Shown: positions 37,343-45,600 of the stretch, in pieces
Layout: each line of letters opens with the position of its first letter
Position numbering within the stretch: position 1 is the first letter of the stretch
DNA from: Microbispora oryzae
GTDB taxonomy: Bacteria > Actinomycetota > Actinomycetes > Streptosporangiales > Streptosporangiaceae
Direction: 5' to 3'
DNA: 64,000 nucleotides
Assembly (NCBI RefSeq): GCF_017896165.1
Contig: NZ_JAFCNB010000001.1
Span: 310,001-374,000, forward strand
Notes under the pieces: model-generated
Seen by the model: the letters and a program-made list of their open reading frames with translations, nothing else
The model's database searches: none
Told to the model about the DNA's origin: nothing
Position numbers and translations under genes: made by a program

Positions 37343-38169
37343 TGCGCACTCCCCGCCTGACTCTTGATGTACTGGTCGAACTCCGCCTGGGGCACGAGCT
37401 TCACGGAGAACAGCATCTTGCTGTGGTCGACACCGCAGAGCTCGGCGCACCGGCCGAAGAAGACGCCCGTCCGGTCGAGCGTCGTGATCTGGAAGTGGTT
37501 CACGACGTTGCCGGGGAACACGTCCTGCTTGAACAGGAAGGCCGGCACCCAGAACGAGTGGATGACGTCGTCCGAGTGCAGATCGAACTGGACCTCGGTG
37601 TTCACCGGCAGCACCAACTGGGGCCCCTGCGGGGTCTGCGGGGTCTGCTTGTCGAGGTCGACCGGCACGCCCGCGACCACGGCCTTCTGGCCCTGATACT
37701 CCGTGGTGAAGCGCCAGCTCCACTGGTAGCCCTCGACCGCCACCTTGACCGGGGCCGAGTTGCTCACCTTGGTGATCTCGGTCTCGTCCCTGGCGGTGAA
37801 GTAGAAGAAGACCGCCACCATGATGACCGGGACCACGGTGTAGAGGATCTCGATCGGGAGGTTGTACCGCACCTGCGGAGGCAGGACCTCCGTCGAGTTC
37901 TTCTTCTTACGGTGGAAGGCGCACGCCCAGAGGATCAGCCCCCAGACGACGACGCCGGTGGCCAGAGCCGCGATCCAGGCTCCGTTCCAGAGCGTCTGGA
38001 CGATGCCGGCCTGCTTGGTGACGCCTTCCGGCATGCCCCCTCGGGACCACTGATCGAGCGCCTGGTTGCTACACGCCGTCGCGGACGCCACCAGCAGCAC
38101 CACGGCGGCGGCGCCGGGCAACCGGCGGCGTGCCCACGGTCGCCGTGTCGTACGGCGGGTCGGACTCAC
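37339..38169 (-). CDS. ctaC: Cytochrome c oxidase subunit II (lipoprotein)
   Basis: A 276-residue subunit that receives electrons from QcrC at the CuA centre. It starts with a lipoprotein-type signal ending VASATAC, followed by two transmembrane segments (about 50-72 and 95-117). The CuA ligands are in IHSFWVPAF and [15 protein letters not shown]. The GTG at 38169 gives a basic N-terminus ([12 protein letters not shown]) suited to export, so I prefer it to the ATG at 38250. It is first in the ctaC-ctaD-ctaF operon. Confidence 0.95.
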   Translation of the reverse strand: MSPTRRTTRRPWARRRLPGAAAVVLLVASATACSNQALDQWSRGGMPEGVTKQAGIVQTLWNGAWIAALATGVVVWGLILWACAFHRKKKNSTEVLPPQVRYNLPIEILYTVVPVIMVAVFFYFTARDETEITKVSNSAPVKVAVEGYQWSWRFTTEYQGQKAVVAGVPVDLDKQTPQTPQGPQLVLPVNTEVQFDLHSDDVIHSFWVPAFLFKQDVFPGNVVNHFQITTLDRTGVFFGRCAELCGVDHSKMLFSVKLVPQAEFDQYIKSQAGSAQ

Positions 38170-38192
38170 GGATCGCCTACCCCACAGATGAA

Positions 38193-38214
38193 GCCCAAGA
38201 GTCCTCTCTTGGGC
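38193..38214. promoter_or_regulatory. Perfect palindrome at the ctaC promoter
   Basis: GCCCAAGAG (38193-38201) and CTCTTGGGC (38206-38214) are perfect inverted copies separated by four bases. On the minus strand the palindrome begins one base after the extended -10 sequence TGGTATAAA, so a typical start site would fall inside it. That is where a repressor operator would sit. If transcription starts further upstream it would be an RNA hairpin in the ctaC leader. Confidence 0.5.
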
Positions 38215-38215
38215 G

Positions 38216-38224
38216 TTTATACCA
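38216..38224 (-). promoter_or_regulatory. Extended -10 element of the ctaC promoter
   Basis: Read on the minus strand, TGGTATAAA provides a TATAAA hexamer (38221-38216) with a TGN extension, 47 bases upstream of the ctaC start. No good -35 box is visible at 17-18 bases, which is common for extended -10 promoters. Confidence 0.4.
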
Positions 38225-38355
38225 ATGTGACGCTTTTGCGCGACCGGCACTCGGCTGGCGCCGGCGCGCCCTTTACTTGATTGATTTCACGCTGGGGGAC
38301 ACATTAGCGCGGACCGGCGCCGCCCCCCTGAGCAGCCCCCGTTAATGTCCTAACC

Positions 38356-39483
38356 GTGGGCTACCTGGACGCGGCTTCGACCGAACCTCTCCATCCCGCG
38401 GCCCGTGACGCCATGGTCGCGGCTCTCGACGCAGGCTGGGCCGACCCCGCCCGCCTCTACGGCGCGGCGCGGCGCGCCCAGATGTTACTGGAGCGGGCGC
38501 GTGCGGAGGTAGCCGAACTGCTCGGCGCCCGCCCGGACGAGGTGTCCTTCACCTCCTCCGGCACCCAGGCCGTCCACCTCGGCGTGCTCGGCTCCCTGCG
38601 GGGCCGCAGGCGGGCGGGCGACCGGCTGGTCGCGGGCGCGGTCGAGCACTCCAGCGTGCTGCACGCCGCCGAGGTCCACGAGCGCGACGGCGGCACGGTG
38701 GAGACTGTCGGCGTCGACCTGCTCGGCCGGGTGGACGCCGGAGCCTTCGCCGAGGCGGTCTCCCGTCCCGGCACGGCCCTGGCCTGCCTGCAGACGGCGA
38801 ACCACGAGGTCGGGACGGTGCAGCCGGTCGAGGAGGTCACGGCGGCGTGCCGGGCCGCCGGGGTGCCGCTGCTGGTCGACGCCGCCCAGTCGGCCGGCCG
38901 GCTGCCGGTGCCGCCCGGCTGGTCGGTCCTGACGGCCAGCGCGCACAAGTGGGGCGGCCCGGCGGGGGTCGGCGTGCTGGCGATCCGCAAGGGCGTCCGG
39001 TGGCGATCGCCGTACCCGGAGGACGAGCGGGAGCGCGCTCCGGGGTTCGAGAACGTGCCGGCCATCGTCGGCGCGGCGGCCGCGCTCCGCGCGAGGGCCG
39101 AGGAGGAGGCCGCCGAGGGCCCGCGCCTGTCCGCCCTGGTCGACCGGATCCGCGCGGAGGTGCCCCGCCTGGTGCCGGACGTCGAGGTGGTGGGCGACCC
39201 GGACCACAGGCTGCCGCACATCGTGACCTTCTCCTGCCTGTACGTCGACGGAGAGGCTCTCCTGACTGAGCTCGACAAGGCGGGTTTCGCCATTTCGTCC
39301 GGAAGCTCCTGCACGGCGAGTACGCTTCGGCCATCGCACGTCCTGGAAGCCATGGGCGTGCTTACGCATGGGAATGTCCGGGTATCGCTGCCCCGTGGCG
39401 TGTCCGAGGGCGACGTGGATCGCTTCCTCGCGGTGCTCCCGGACATCGTGCGCCGGATCCGCTCGACTTTGGGGGTTCACTGA
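38356..39483 (+). CDS. Cysteine desulfurase (class V aminotransferase)
   Basis: A 375-residue PLP enzyme that takes sulfur from cysteine as an enzyme persulfide. The N-terminus YLDAASTEPLHPAARDAM is typical of NifS/IscS-like proteins. The PLP lysine is in TASAHKWGGPAG, and the persulfide cysteine in SSGSSCTASTLRPSHVLEAM. The GTG at 38356 has TAATGT eight bases upstream, so a leaderless message is possible. The start of tusA overlaps the stop by one base (TGATG), implying that sulfur is handed straight to TusA. No IscU-type scaffold is adjacent. Confidence 0.9.
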   Translation: MGYLDAASTEPLHPAARDAMVAALDAGWADPARLYGAARRAQMLLERARAEVAELLGARPDEVSFTSSGTQAVHLGVLGSLRGRRRAGDRLVAGAVEHSSVLHAAEVHERDGGTVETVGVDLLGRVDAGAFAEAVSRPGTALACLQTANHEVGTVQPVEEVTAACRAAGVPLLVDAAQSAGRLPVPPGWSVLTASAHKWGGPAGVGVLAIRKGVRWRSPYPEDERERAPGFENVPAIVGAAAALRARAEEEAAEGPRLSALVDRIRAEVPRLVPDVEVVGDPDHRLPHIVTFSCLYVDGEALLTELDKAGFAISSGSSCTASTLRPSHVLEAMGVLTHGNVRVSLPRGVSEGDVDRFLAVLPDIVRRIRSTLGVH

Positions 39484-39812
39484 TGTGGCGCAGACGGACG
39501 GCCGGCGGGCACGCGTCCGGGGCCCGGCCAACGGCACCGGCGGCGTCCCCCGAACCCGCTGAGACCCCGGCGCCCGCGGAGCGCCCGTCGCTGACGATCG
39601 ACGCCCTGGGCCGTAAGTGCCCCATCCCGATCATCATGCTCGCCGAGCAGATCAACAACGTGCCCATGCGTGACGTGGTCGCCGTGCTCGCCGACGACCC
39701 CGCCGCGTACACGGACGTGCCCGCGTGGTGCCGGCTGAAGTCGCACGAGCACGTGGGCAGCTACGACCTGCCCCAGGGCGGCTGGGCGATCCACGTCCGC
39801 CGCAACTACTGA
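39483..39812 (+). CDS. tusA: TusA-family sulfurtransferase
   Basis: A 109-residue sulfur carrier. The TusA/SirA core begins near residue 36 (LTIDALGRKCPIPIIMLAEQ) with the sulfur-binding cysteine in KCPIPI. It is preceded by a 35-residue Pro/Ala/Glu-rich extension not found in E. coli TusA. The later DDPAAYTDVPAWCRLKSHE matches the family. It is translationally coupled to the cysteine desulfurase and likely accepts its sulfur for tRNA thiolation or a cofactor. The acceptor is not in the window. Confidence 0.88.
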   Translation: MWRRRTAGGHASGARPTAPAASPEPAETPAPAERPSLTIDALGRKCPIPIIMLAEQINNVPMRDVVAVLADDPAAYTDVPAWCRLKSHEHVGSYDLPQGGWAIHVRRNY

Positions 39813-39872
39813 CAGCCGCAACCACTCGGCCGAGACCGCTGAACGGCCGCACCCGCTGAACGGCCGCCCGCG

Positions 39873-39902
39873 CCCGCCCCGCCATCAGGAGGCGGGGGCG
39901 GG
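39873..39902. terminator. Bidirectional hairpin between tusA and the PfkB kinase
   Basis: CCCGCCCCGCC (39873-39883) pairs with GGCGGGGGCGGG (39891-39902) with one bulged base and a seven-base loop, between the converging tusA and kinase stops (39812 and 39931). Confidence 0.7.
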
Positions 39903-39930
39903 AGCGGCGGACGGCCGCTCCGGTCGAGCG

Positions 39931-40917
39931 TCAGGCGTAGTGGAACGTGGCGTGCGCGGCCACCTCGTCAGCGGCGGCGGCGCCGTACGCGGCGGCGAAG
40001 CGCTCGAGGAAACCGCCGCGGCTCAGCTGGTACTCCTGGCCGCCGACCTGCTCCAGCACGTGGGTGGCCGTGAGGTTGCCGATCTGGGCGCAGCGCTCCA
40101 GGGACAGGTCCCAGGCGAGCCCGGCGAGGAACCCGGCGCGGAACGCGTCACCGACGCCGGTCGGGTCGGTCTTCCCCAGCTCCGGGGCCGGGGCGACGTG
40201 CAGGGACGGCTCGCCCTTGCGGTCGATCCTGGCGCCCTTGGGCCCGAGGGTGGTGACGCGGACGCCGACGCGGCCGAGGATCTCGTCCTCCGACCAGCCG
40301 GTCTTCTGAACGATCAGCCCGAGCTCGTAGTCGTTGCTGAAGAGATACGCCGCGCCCTCGACGAGCCGGCGGATCTCGTCGTCGGGCATGCGGGCGAGCT
40401 GCTGGGAGGGGTCGGCGGCGAACGGGATGCCGCGCGTGCGGGCCTCGTCGGTGTGCCGCAGCATGGCCGCCGGGTCGTTGGGGCTCACCAGGACCAGGTC
40501 GAGCCCGCCCAGGCGTCCGGCGACCGGGCCGAGCTCGATCTCGCGGGCCTCCGCCATCGCTCCGGTGTAGAAGGAGGCGATCTGGTTGTGCTCGTCGTCC
40601 GTGGTGCACAGGAAACGCGCGGTGTGGTGGAGCTCGGAGACATGCACCGACGCGCAGTCGACGCCGTGCCGCTCCAGCCAGGAACGGTAGTCGGCGAAGT
40701 CGGTGCCGACGGCCCCCACGAGCACCGGGCTGAGGCCGAGACAGCCCATCCCGAACGCGATGTTCGCCGCGCACCCGCCTCGGCGGATCTGCAGGTCGTC
40801 GACGAGGAACGACAGCGACACCCGGTGGAGTTGCTCGGCGATCAGCTGGTCGCCGAAGCGGCCGGGGAAGGTCATCAGATGGTCGGTGGCGATGGAGCCG
40901 GTGACGGCGATGCGCAC
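39931..40917 (-). CDS. PfkB-family carbohydrate/adenosine kinase
   Basis: A 328-residue ribokinase-like enzyme. The substrate-side motif is RRGGCAANIAFGMGCLG and the catalytic base/anion hole is in DPTGVGDAFRAGFLAG. In order and sequence it matches M. tuberculosis Rv2202c (AdoK/CbhK), which has adenosine kinase activity; a sugar substrate remains possible. The ATG at 40917 is preceded by GAGGAGAATG. It converges on tusA and follows erpA on the same strand after a terminator. Confidence 0.85.
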   Translation of the reverse strand: MRIAVTGSIATDHLMTFPGRFGDQLIAEQLHRVSLSFLVDDLQIRRGGCAANIAFGMGCLGLSPVLVGAVGTDFADYRSWLERHGVDCASVHVSELHHTARFLCTTDDEHNQIASFYTGAMAEAREIELGPVAGRLGGLDLVLVSPNDPAAMLRHTDEARTRGIPFAADPSQQLARMPDDEIRRLVEGAAYLFSNDYELGLIVQKTGWSEDEILGRVGVRVTTLGPKGARIDRKGEPSLHVAPAPELGKTDPTGVGDAFRAGFLAGLAWDLSLERCAQIGNLTATHVLEQVGGQEYQLSRGGFLERFAAAYGAAAADEVAAHATFHYA

Positions 40918-41080
40918 GGGGTCATTCTCCTCGTTGTCAGCATCTGGGGACGGGATCCGAACACGGGCCGCGATCGTCGCGGCCGGATCCTGGCGAACCC
41001 ATCGAGCTTACCGGCTCGGCCTTGACACGTCGGTCCGCGCGCCTCCGGCGTCCGGCCGCTCCTCCCCCCGGGAAAACGAT

Positions 41081-41109
41081 CGCCCCGCACGGGAGATCCG
41101 TACGGGGCG
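41081..41109 (-). terminator. Intrinsic terminator after erpA
   Basis: CGCCCCGCACGG (41081-41092) pairs with CCGTACGGGGCG (41098-41109) with one mismatch and a GAGAT loop. On the minus strand it comes 34 bases after the erpA stop and is followed by a T-run (ATCGTTTTCCC), the classical intrinsic form. Confidence 0.85.
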
Positions 41110-41143
41110 TTCAGGGGGTGCCGGCGCGGCCGGGCGGCGAGCT

Positions 41144-41494
41144 CTAGTTGAACGAGTCGCCGCAGGCGCACGAACCGGTGGCGTTGGGGTTGTCGATCGT
41201 GAAGCCCTGCTTCTCGATGGTGTCCACGAAGTCGACGGTCGCGCCGACGAGGTACGGCGCGCTCATCCGGTCGGTGACGACGTTCACGCCGCCGAAGGTC
41301 GACACCACGTCACCGTCCATGGCACGGTCGTCGAAGAAGAGCTGGTAGCGCAGCCCGGAACAGCCACCCGGCTGCACCGCGACCCGCAGCTGGAGCCCTT
41401 CCTCGCCCTGCTGCTCCAGCAGGCTCTTCACCTTGGCGGCGGCCGCGTCAGTCAGGATCAGGCCCTGCTGCTTGGTCTCGCTCTCAACCGTCAT
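41144..41494 (-). CDS. erpA: Iron-sulfur cluster insertion protein (ErpA/HesB, A-type carrier)
   Basis: A 116-residue A-type carrier that delivers Fe-S clusters to apoproteins. The three conserved cysteines are in QPGGCSGLRYQ and in the C-terminal SCACGDSFN. The ATG at 41494 is chosen over an upstream ATG (41527), since the family starts near TLTD-like sequence (LILTDAAAAKV at residue 13). It is divergent from nadA, whose product needs a [4Fe-4S] cluster, as do LipA and the Rieske protein in this window. That link is plausible but not demonstrated. Confidence 0.93.
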   Translation of the reverse strand: MTVESETKQQGLILTDAAAAKVKSLLEQQGEEGLQLRVAVQPGGCSGLRYQLFFDDRAMDGDVVSTFGGVNVVTDRMSAPYLVGATVDFVDTIEKQGFTIDNPNATGSCACGDSFN

Positions 41495-41696
41495 GTGCTG
41501 ACTCCCGCGTCTGCGCCAACCGCTCACCCGGAGCGGTCGATGGGTACTGACGTCCTACTAGACGCTACCAACACCTGCCGATCGCTACACATTCCATGAG
41601 CGGCCGTCTTGCGGGGACCGGTCGGACAGCCGTTCCGGGCGGTGTGCGATGATTAGTCGTCAGTTCGACGATAAGTCCCCCGAAGGAGGTGTGGTC

Positions 41697-42878
41697 GTGA
41701 CCACCACTGCGGCCACCACTGCGACCGGCACCGTGACCGGCCTGCCGTTGTTCGTGCTCGGCAGGGACGCCGACCCGCACAGTGAGCGCGGCGTCGACTG
41801 TCCCGGCGAGCTGCCGCCCGCGTCCGACCCCGGGCTCGTGGCGCGCGCCCGCGCGGCCAGGGAGCGGCTCGGCGACCGGCTCTTCGTGCTCGGCCACCAC
41901 TACCAGCGCGACGAGGTCATCCAGTTCGCCGACGTGACGGGCGACTCGTTCAAGCTGGCCCGCGACGCCGCCGCGCGGCCCGAGGCCGAATACATCGTGT
42001 TCTGCGGCGTCCACTTCATGGCCGAGTCGGCCGACATCCTCACCGGCGACGCGCAGAAGGTGGTGCTTCCCGACCTCGCCGCCGGCTGCTCCATGGCCGA
42101 CATGGCGACGTTCGCGCAGGTGGAGGACTGCTGGGACGCCCTGGAGGACGCCGGTCTCGCCGACCGGGTGGTGCCGATCACCTACATGAACTCCAGCGCC
42201 GACATCAAGGCCTTCTGCGGCCGGCACGGGGGCGCGGTCTGCACCTCCTCGAACGCGCGGCGGGCCCTCGAATGGGCCTTCGAGCAGGGGGAGAAGGTTC
42301 TCTTCCTGCCCGACCAGCACCTCGGGCGCAACACGGCGGTCCTGGAGCTGGGCCTGTCGCTCGACGACTGCGTGGTCTACAACCCGCACCGGCCGAACGG
42401 CGGCCTCACCGCCGAGCAGCTCGCGAACGCCAAGATGATCCTCTGGAAGGGCCACTGCTCGGTGCACGGCCGCTTCACCGCGGAGTGCGTCGACGACGTG
42501 CGGGCCCGCATCCCCGGCGTGAACGTGCTTGTCCACCCCGAGTGCCGGCACGAGGTGGTGACCAAGGCCGATTACATCGGGTCGACCGAGTACATCATCC
42601 GGATGCTGGAGGCCGCTCCCGCGGGGTCGGCCTGGGCCGTGGGCACCGAGCTCAACCTGGTGAAGCGCCTGGCGAACCGGTTCCCCGACAAGACCATCAC
42701 GTTCCTCGACCGGACCGTGTGCTACTGCTCGACGATGAACCGCATCGACCTGCCCCACCTGGTCTGGGCGCTGGAGTCGCTCGCGGCCGGCGAGGTGGTC
42801 AACCAGATCACGGTCGACCCGGACACCACCCACTGGGCCAGGGTCGCCCTCGACCGGATGCTCGCCCTGCCCCAGTGA
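41697..42878 (+). CDS. nadA: Quinolinate synthase A
   Basis: Condenses iminoaspartate with dihydroxyacetone phosphate to quinolinate in NAD synthesis, using a [4Fe-4S] cluster. The 393-residue protein has the LGHHYQRDEVIQFADVTGDS motif and cluster-ligand cysteines in VFCGVHFMAE, KGHCSVHGRF and RTVCYCSTMNR. AAGGAGGT at 41683-41690 selects the GTG at 41697. A TCGTC-N5-GACGA inverted repeat (41657-41671) lies just before the ribosome site and could be an operator for an NAD-responsive repressor. nadB and nadC are not adjacent. Confidence 0.95.
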   Translation: MTTTAATTATGTVTGLPLFVLGRDADPHSERGVDCPGELPPASDPGLVARARAARERLGDRLFVLGHHYQRDEVIQFADVTGDSFKLARDAAARPEAEYIVFCGVHFMAESADILTGDAQKVVLPDLAAGCSMADMATFAQVEDCWDALEDAGLADRVVPITYMNSSADIKAFCGRHGGAVCTSSNARRALEWAFEQGEKVLFLPDQHLGRNTAVLELGLSLDDCVVYNPHRPNGGLTAEQLANAKMILWKGHCSVHGRFTAECVDDVRARIPGVNVLVHPECRHEVVTKADYIGSTEYIIRMLEAAPAGSAWAVGTELNLVKRLANRFPDKTITFLDRTVCYCSTMNRIDLPHLVWALESLAAGEVVNQITVDPDTTHWARVALDRMLALPQ

Positions 42879-42909
42879 CCCGGAGGGCGCGGCCGGCCTC
42901 CGCGGACCC

Positions 42910-42924
42910 CGCCCCCCAGGGCGG
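42910..42924. terminator. Short hairpin between nadA and the pspAB-like gene
   Basis: CCGCCC (42910-42915) and GGGCGG (42919-42924) pair around a three-base loop between the converging stops of nadA (42878) and the PspAB-like gene (42925). It is short but GC-only. Confidence 0.45.
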
Positions 42925-43473
42925 TCAGAGGCCGGGCGCGCCCCAGACGGGGAACCAGCTCGCCAGATCAGGCTCGATCTTGAGCTCGCCGGCCAGGACG
43001 CCGCGCACCTGCAACTCCAGGGCGTTGTCCCGGCGCGGCTCCCCCGCCGGGGCGAACGGATAGAAGGTGCCGCGCTTGTAGAGGTAGACCAGGGCGAGCC
43101 GCCGGTCCGACGGATCGCTGAAGGTCACCAGCGAGCACAGCAGCGACGGCCCGAAGCCCGCGGACTCCAGCGACGAGTTGGCCGCGTGGAGGTCGGTCAC
43201 GAGGGCCGAGACGTCCGGGTTCGCGACCGTCACCCACGTGTAGCCGTACGAGTCCTCGGAGACGTCGACCTTGCCCATCAGCGCCTCGACGTCCTTCTCC
43301 AGCTGGGCGAACGCCCCGCCCTCCGCGGCCCGGAACGACACCGACCCCGTGCCCGCCGGGACGAAGCCGGTGGCGGCCTGCAGGGTGACGGCGGCCGACG
43401 GCAGCGCGAAGAGGGCGTCGAGGTCGGGCCTGGCGGGCTTGGACCGGCCGAGCAGCGAGTCGAGCCAGCCCAT
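42925..43473 (-). CDS. PspA-associated protein PspAB
   Basis: A 182-residue cytoplasmic protein that begins MGWLDSLLGRSKPA and continues with LDALFALPSAAVTLQAAT, the pattern of the PspAB family found with PspA in actinobacteria. The rest is a mixed alpha/beta fold without catalytic motifs. Its ATG overlaps the htpX stop by one base, so it is the last cistron of the pspA operon. The molecular role is not known to me; the operon suggests it assists PspA in membrane stress. Confidence 0.85.
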   Translation of the reverse strand: MGWLDSLLGRSKPARPDLDALFALPSAAVTLQAATGFVPAGTGSVSFRAAEGGAFAQLEKDVEALMGKVDVSEDSYGYTWVTVANPDVSALVTDLHAANSSLESAGFGPSLLCSLVTFSDPSDRRLALVYLYKRGTFYPFAPAGEPRRDNALELQVRGVLAGELKIEPDLASWFPVWGAPGL

Positions 43474-44375
43474 CAGCGCCCCAGCTCGGCGGAGATCCGG
43501 GCGAGCTGCGCCAGCCGGCGGTCCAGCGGCGGATGGGTCGACAGCAGCGTGGCGACGCTCTGCCCGGACAGGGCGGGGGCGAAGTAGAAGGCGTTGAACG
43601 GCTGCGCCTCGCGCAGGTCCCGGGTCGGGATCCGGGCGATGTCACCGCTGACCTTGGTGAGGGCGCTGGCGAGGGCGGAGGGGCGCTGGGTGAGCAGTGC
43701 GCCCGCGCGGTCGGCGGCGAGCTCGCGGTAGCGCGACAGGGCCCGCGTCAGCAGGAAGCTCACGCAGTAGACCAGGCCGGAGACCAGGAAGATGATCAGG
43801 CCGATCGGCGGGCCGTTGTTGTTGTCCCGGCGATTTCCCCCGGCCAGGCCGCTGTAGAGGGCGAATCTCGTCATGAGACCGGCGACGATGCCGAGGAACG
43901 AGGCGATCGTCATCACCGCGACGTCGCGGTGGGCCACATGGGACAGCTCGTGCGCGATGACGCCCTCGAGCTCCCTCGCGTCGAGCCTGCGCAGGATTCC
44001 CGTCGTCACGCAGACCACCGCGTTCTTCTGGTTCCGGCCGGTGGCGAAGGCGTTCGGCATGTCGGAGTCGGCGATCGCCACCCTGGGCTTCGGCATGCCG
44101 CCGAGCGCGCTCAGGCGGTCGATGATGCCGTGGAGCTCGGGAGCCTCCTGCGGGGAGACCTCCCGCCCGTGCATCGCGAACAGGGCGATCTTGTCGGACA
44201 GGAAGTACTGCGCCAGCAGGAGGCCGCCGGCGATCACGAGTACCGCGACGGCCCGGACGCCCACGGCGACGAGGACGGCCATGAACGCCACGTAGAGCAG
44301 CCCGAGCAGGAACATCGTCACGGCCATCCGCGTGGACAGACCTCGATCGGGCGCGAACCGGGTCGCGGCCATCAT
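43473..44375 (-). CDS. htpX: Membrane metalloprotease HtpX
   Basis: A 300-residue M48 protease in the cytoplasmic membrane that degrades misfolded membrane proteins. Two hydrophobic segments lie at about 15-52, the zinc motif is VIAHELSHVAHRD, two more membrane segments follow, and the third ligand is in YRELAADRAGALL. The PNAFATGRNQKNAVV segment is also typical. Two adjacent ATGs (44375 and 44372) begin the gene, overlapping the PspAA stop. Inclusion in the psp operon ties membrane-stress sensing to proteolysis. Confidence 0.93.
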   Translation of the reverse strand: MMAATRFAPDRGLSTRMAVTMFLLGLLYVAFMAVLVAVGVRAVAVLVIAGGLLLAQYFLSDKIALFAMHGREVSPQEAPELHGIIDRLSALGGMPKPRVAIADSDMPNAFATGRNQKNAVVCVTTGILRRLDARELEGVIAHELSHVAHRDVAVMTIASFLGIVAGLMTRFALYSGLAGGNRRDNNNGPPIGLIIFLVSGLVYCVSFLLTRALSRYRELAADRAGALLTQRPSALASALTKVSGDIARIPTRDLREAQPFNAFYFAPALSGQSVATLLSTHPPLDRRLAQLARISAELGR

Positions 44376-44650
44376 CCAGGGATGAGCCCGGTGTCCCCGA
44401 GCATCTCCCGCACCTCCTCGATTGAAGCGTCGGCCGGCGGCAGGATCAGCTCGGACGGCTCCAGCGAGTCGTCCGGCAGCGCCCTGCCGACCTGACGCAC
44501 CTTCTCCAGCAGGGCGTGGAGCTTCGAGCGGAAGACGTCCTCGTCGTTGGTCTCGATGGCCGCCTCGAGCTCGGTGTCCAGGGCGTTCAGCACGTCGATG
44601 TCGGAGGAGCCGATCTCGACCTGCCCCTCCCCCATGATTCTGACGATCAC
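44372..44650 (-). CDS. PspA-associated protein PspAA
   Basis: A 92-residue small protein (MIVRIMGEGQVEIGSSDID, then LNALDTELEAAIETNDEDVF) typical of PspAA, which accompanies PspA in actinobacteria and archaea. No catalytic residues are visible. The start overlaps pspA by 4 bp and the stop overlaps htpX by 4 bp, making a fully coupled operon. Confidence 0.85.
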   Translation of the reverse strand: MIVRIMGEGQVEIGSSDIDVLNALDTELEAAIETNDEDVFRSKLHALLEKVRQVGRALPDDSLEPSELILPPADASIEEVREMLGDTGLIPG

Positions 44651-45456
44651 AGGCCCTCCCCCGGCTGCCGGAACTGCTGAGTGTGCTGCTGGGCGGCGGG
44701 CTGGTTCGCCGGCGCCGCCTGGCCCTGACGGCCGGCCTCGATCGCCGACTGCGAGGGCCCCTGGCCGAGCTCGGCCTTCATCCGGGCGAGCTCCAGCTCG
44801 ACGTCGTTGCCGCCGCCCATGCGGTCGAGCTCGGCCTGGATGTCGTCGCGCTGGCCGGTGAAGTCGTCGAGGGCGCCGCTGGCGAGCAGCTCGTCGATCG
44901 CGCCCGCGCGCGCCTGCATCTGGGCCGTCTTGTCCTCGGCCCGCTGGATGGCGAGGCCGACGTCGCCCATCTCCTCGGAGATGCCGGAGAACGCCTCGTT
45001 GATGCGGGTCTGCGCCTCGGCGGCGGTGTAGGTGGCCTTGATGGTCTCCTTCTTCGTGCGGAAGGAGTCGACCTTGGCCTGGAGGCGCTGGCTGGCGAGG
45101 GTCAGCTTCTCCTCCTCGCCCTGCAGGTTGTTGTACTGGATGCGCAGGTCGGCGATCTGGGCGTTGAGGCCGTTGCGGCGGGTGAGCGCCTCGCGGGCGA
45201 GATCCTCACGGCCGGCGGACAACGCCTGACGGCTCTGGTTCTCCAGTTTGGTGGCCTGGCCCTCGAGCTGGTTGATCTGCAGCTCGACGCGCTTGCGGCT
45301 GGTGGCCACGTCGGCCACGCCCCGGCGTACCTTCTGCAGCAACTCCAACTGCCTCTGATATGAGTAGTCGAGGGTCTCCCGAGGATCCTCCATCTTGTCC
45401 AAAGCCCGGTTGGCCTTGGACTTGAAGATCATGGAAAGTCTCTTCATCACGCTCAT
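44647..45456 (-). CDS. pspA: Phage-shock protein A (PspA/IM30/Vipp1)
   Basis: A 269-residue ESCRT-III-like, coiled-coil membrane-repair protein. The first 25 residues form an amphipathic helix (MKRLSMIFKSKANRALDKME), then long helices (DPRETLDYSYQRQLELLQKV and following) run to about residue 225. The C-terminal 45 residues are Gln/Ala-rich. Start could be the ATG at 45456 or the one three codons later. It leads the pspA-pspAA-htpX-pspAB operon; no LiaR- or ClgR-type regulator is adjacent. Confidence 0.95.
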   Translation of the reverse strand: MSVMKRLSMIFKSKANRALDKMEDPRETLDYSYQRQLELLQKVRRGVADVATSRKRVELQINQLEGQATKLENQSRQALSAGREDLAREALTRRNGLNAQIADLRIQYNNLQGEEEKLTLASQRLQAKVDSFRTKKETIKATYTAAEAQTRINEAFSGISEEMGDVGLAIQRAEDKTAQMQARAGAIDELLASGALDDFTGQRDDIQAELDRMGGGNDVELELARMKAELGQGPSQSAIEAGRQGQAAPANQPAAQQHTQQFRQPGEGL

Positions 45457-45600
45457 GCGCGTCGGCCGTCCCCTTCGTCAAGGTTGTGCGTGGTAAGCCC
45501 AGCCGTCTCAGCCCCATAAAAGCGGCGGAGCCGCCTGGGTTCACCCTACGCATAACGCGCGAGGGCGTCACTAAGTTGCACTCCCGGTAGGCTGGGCGAC

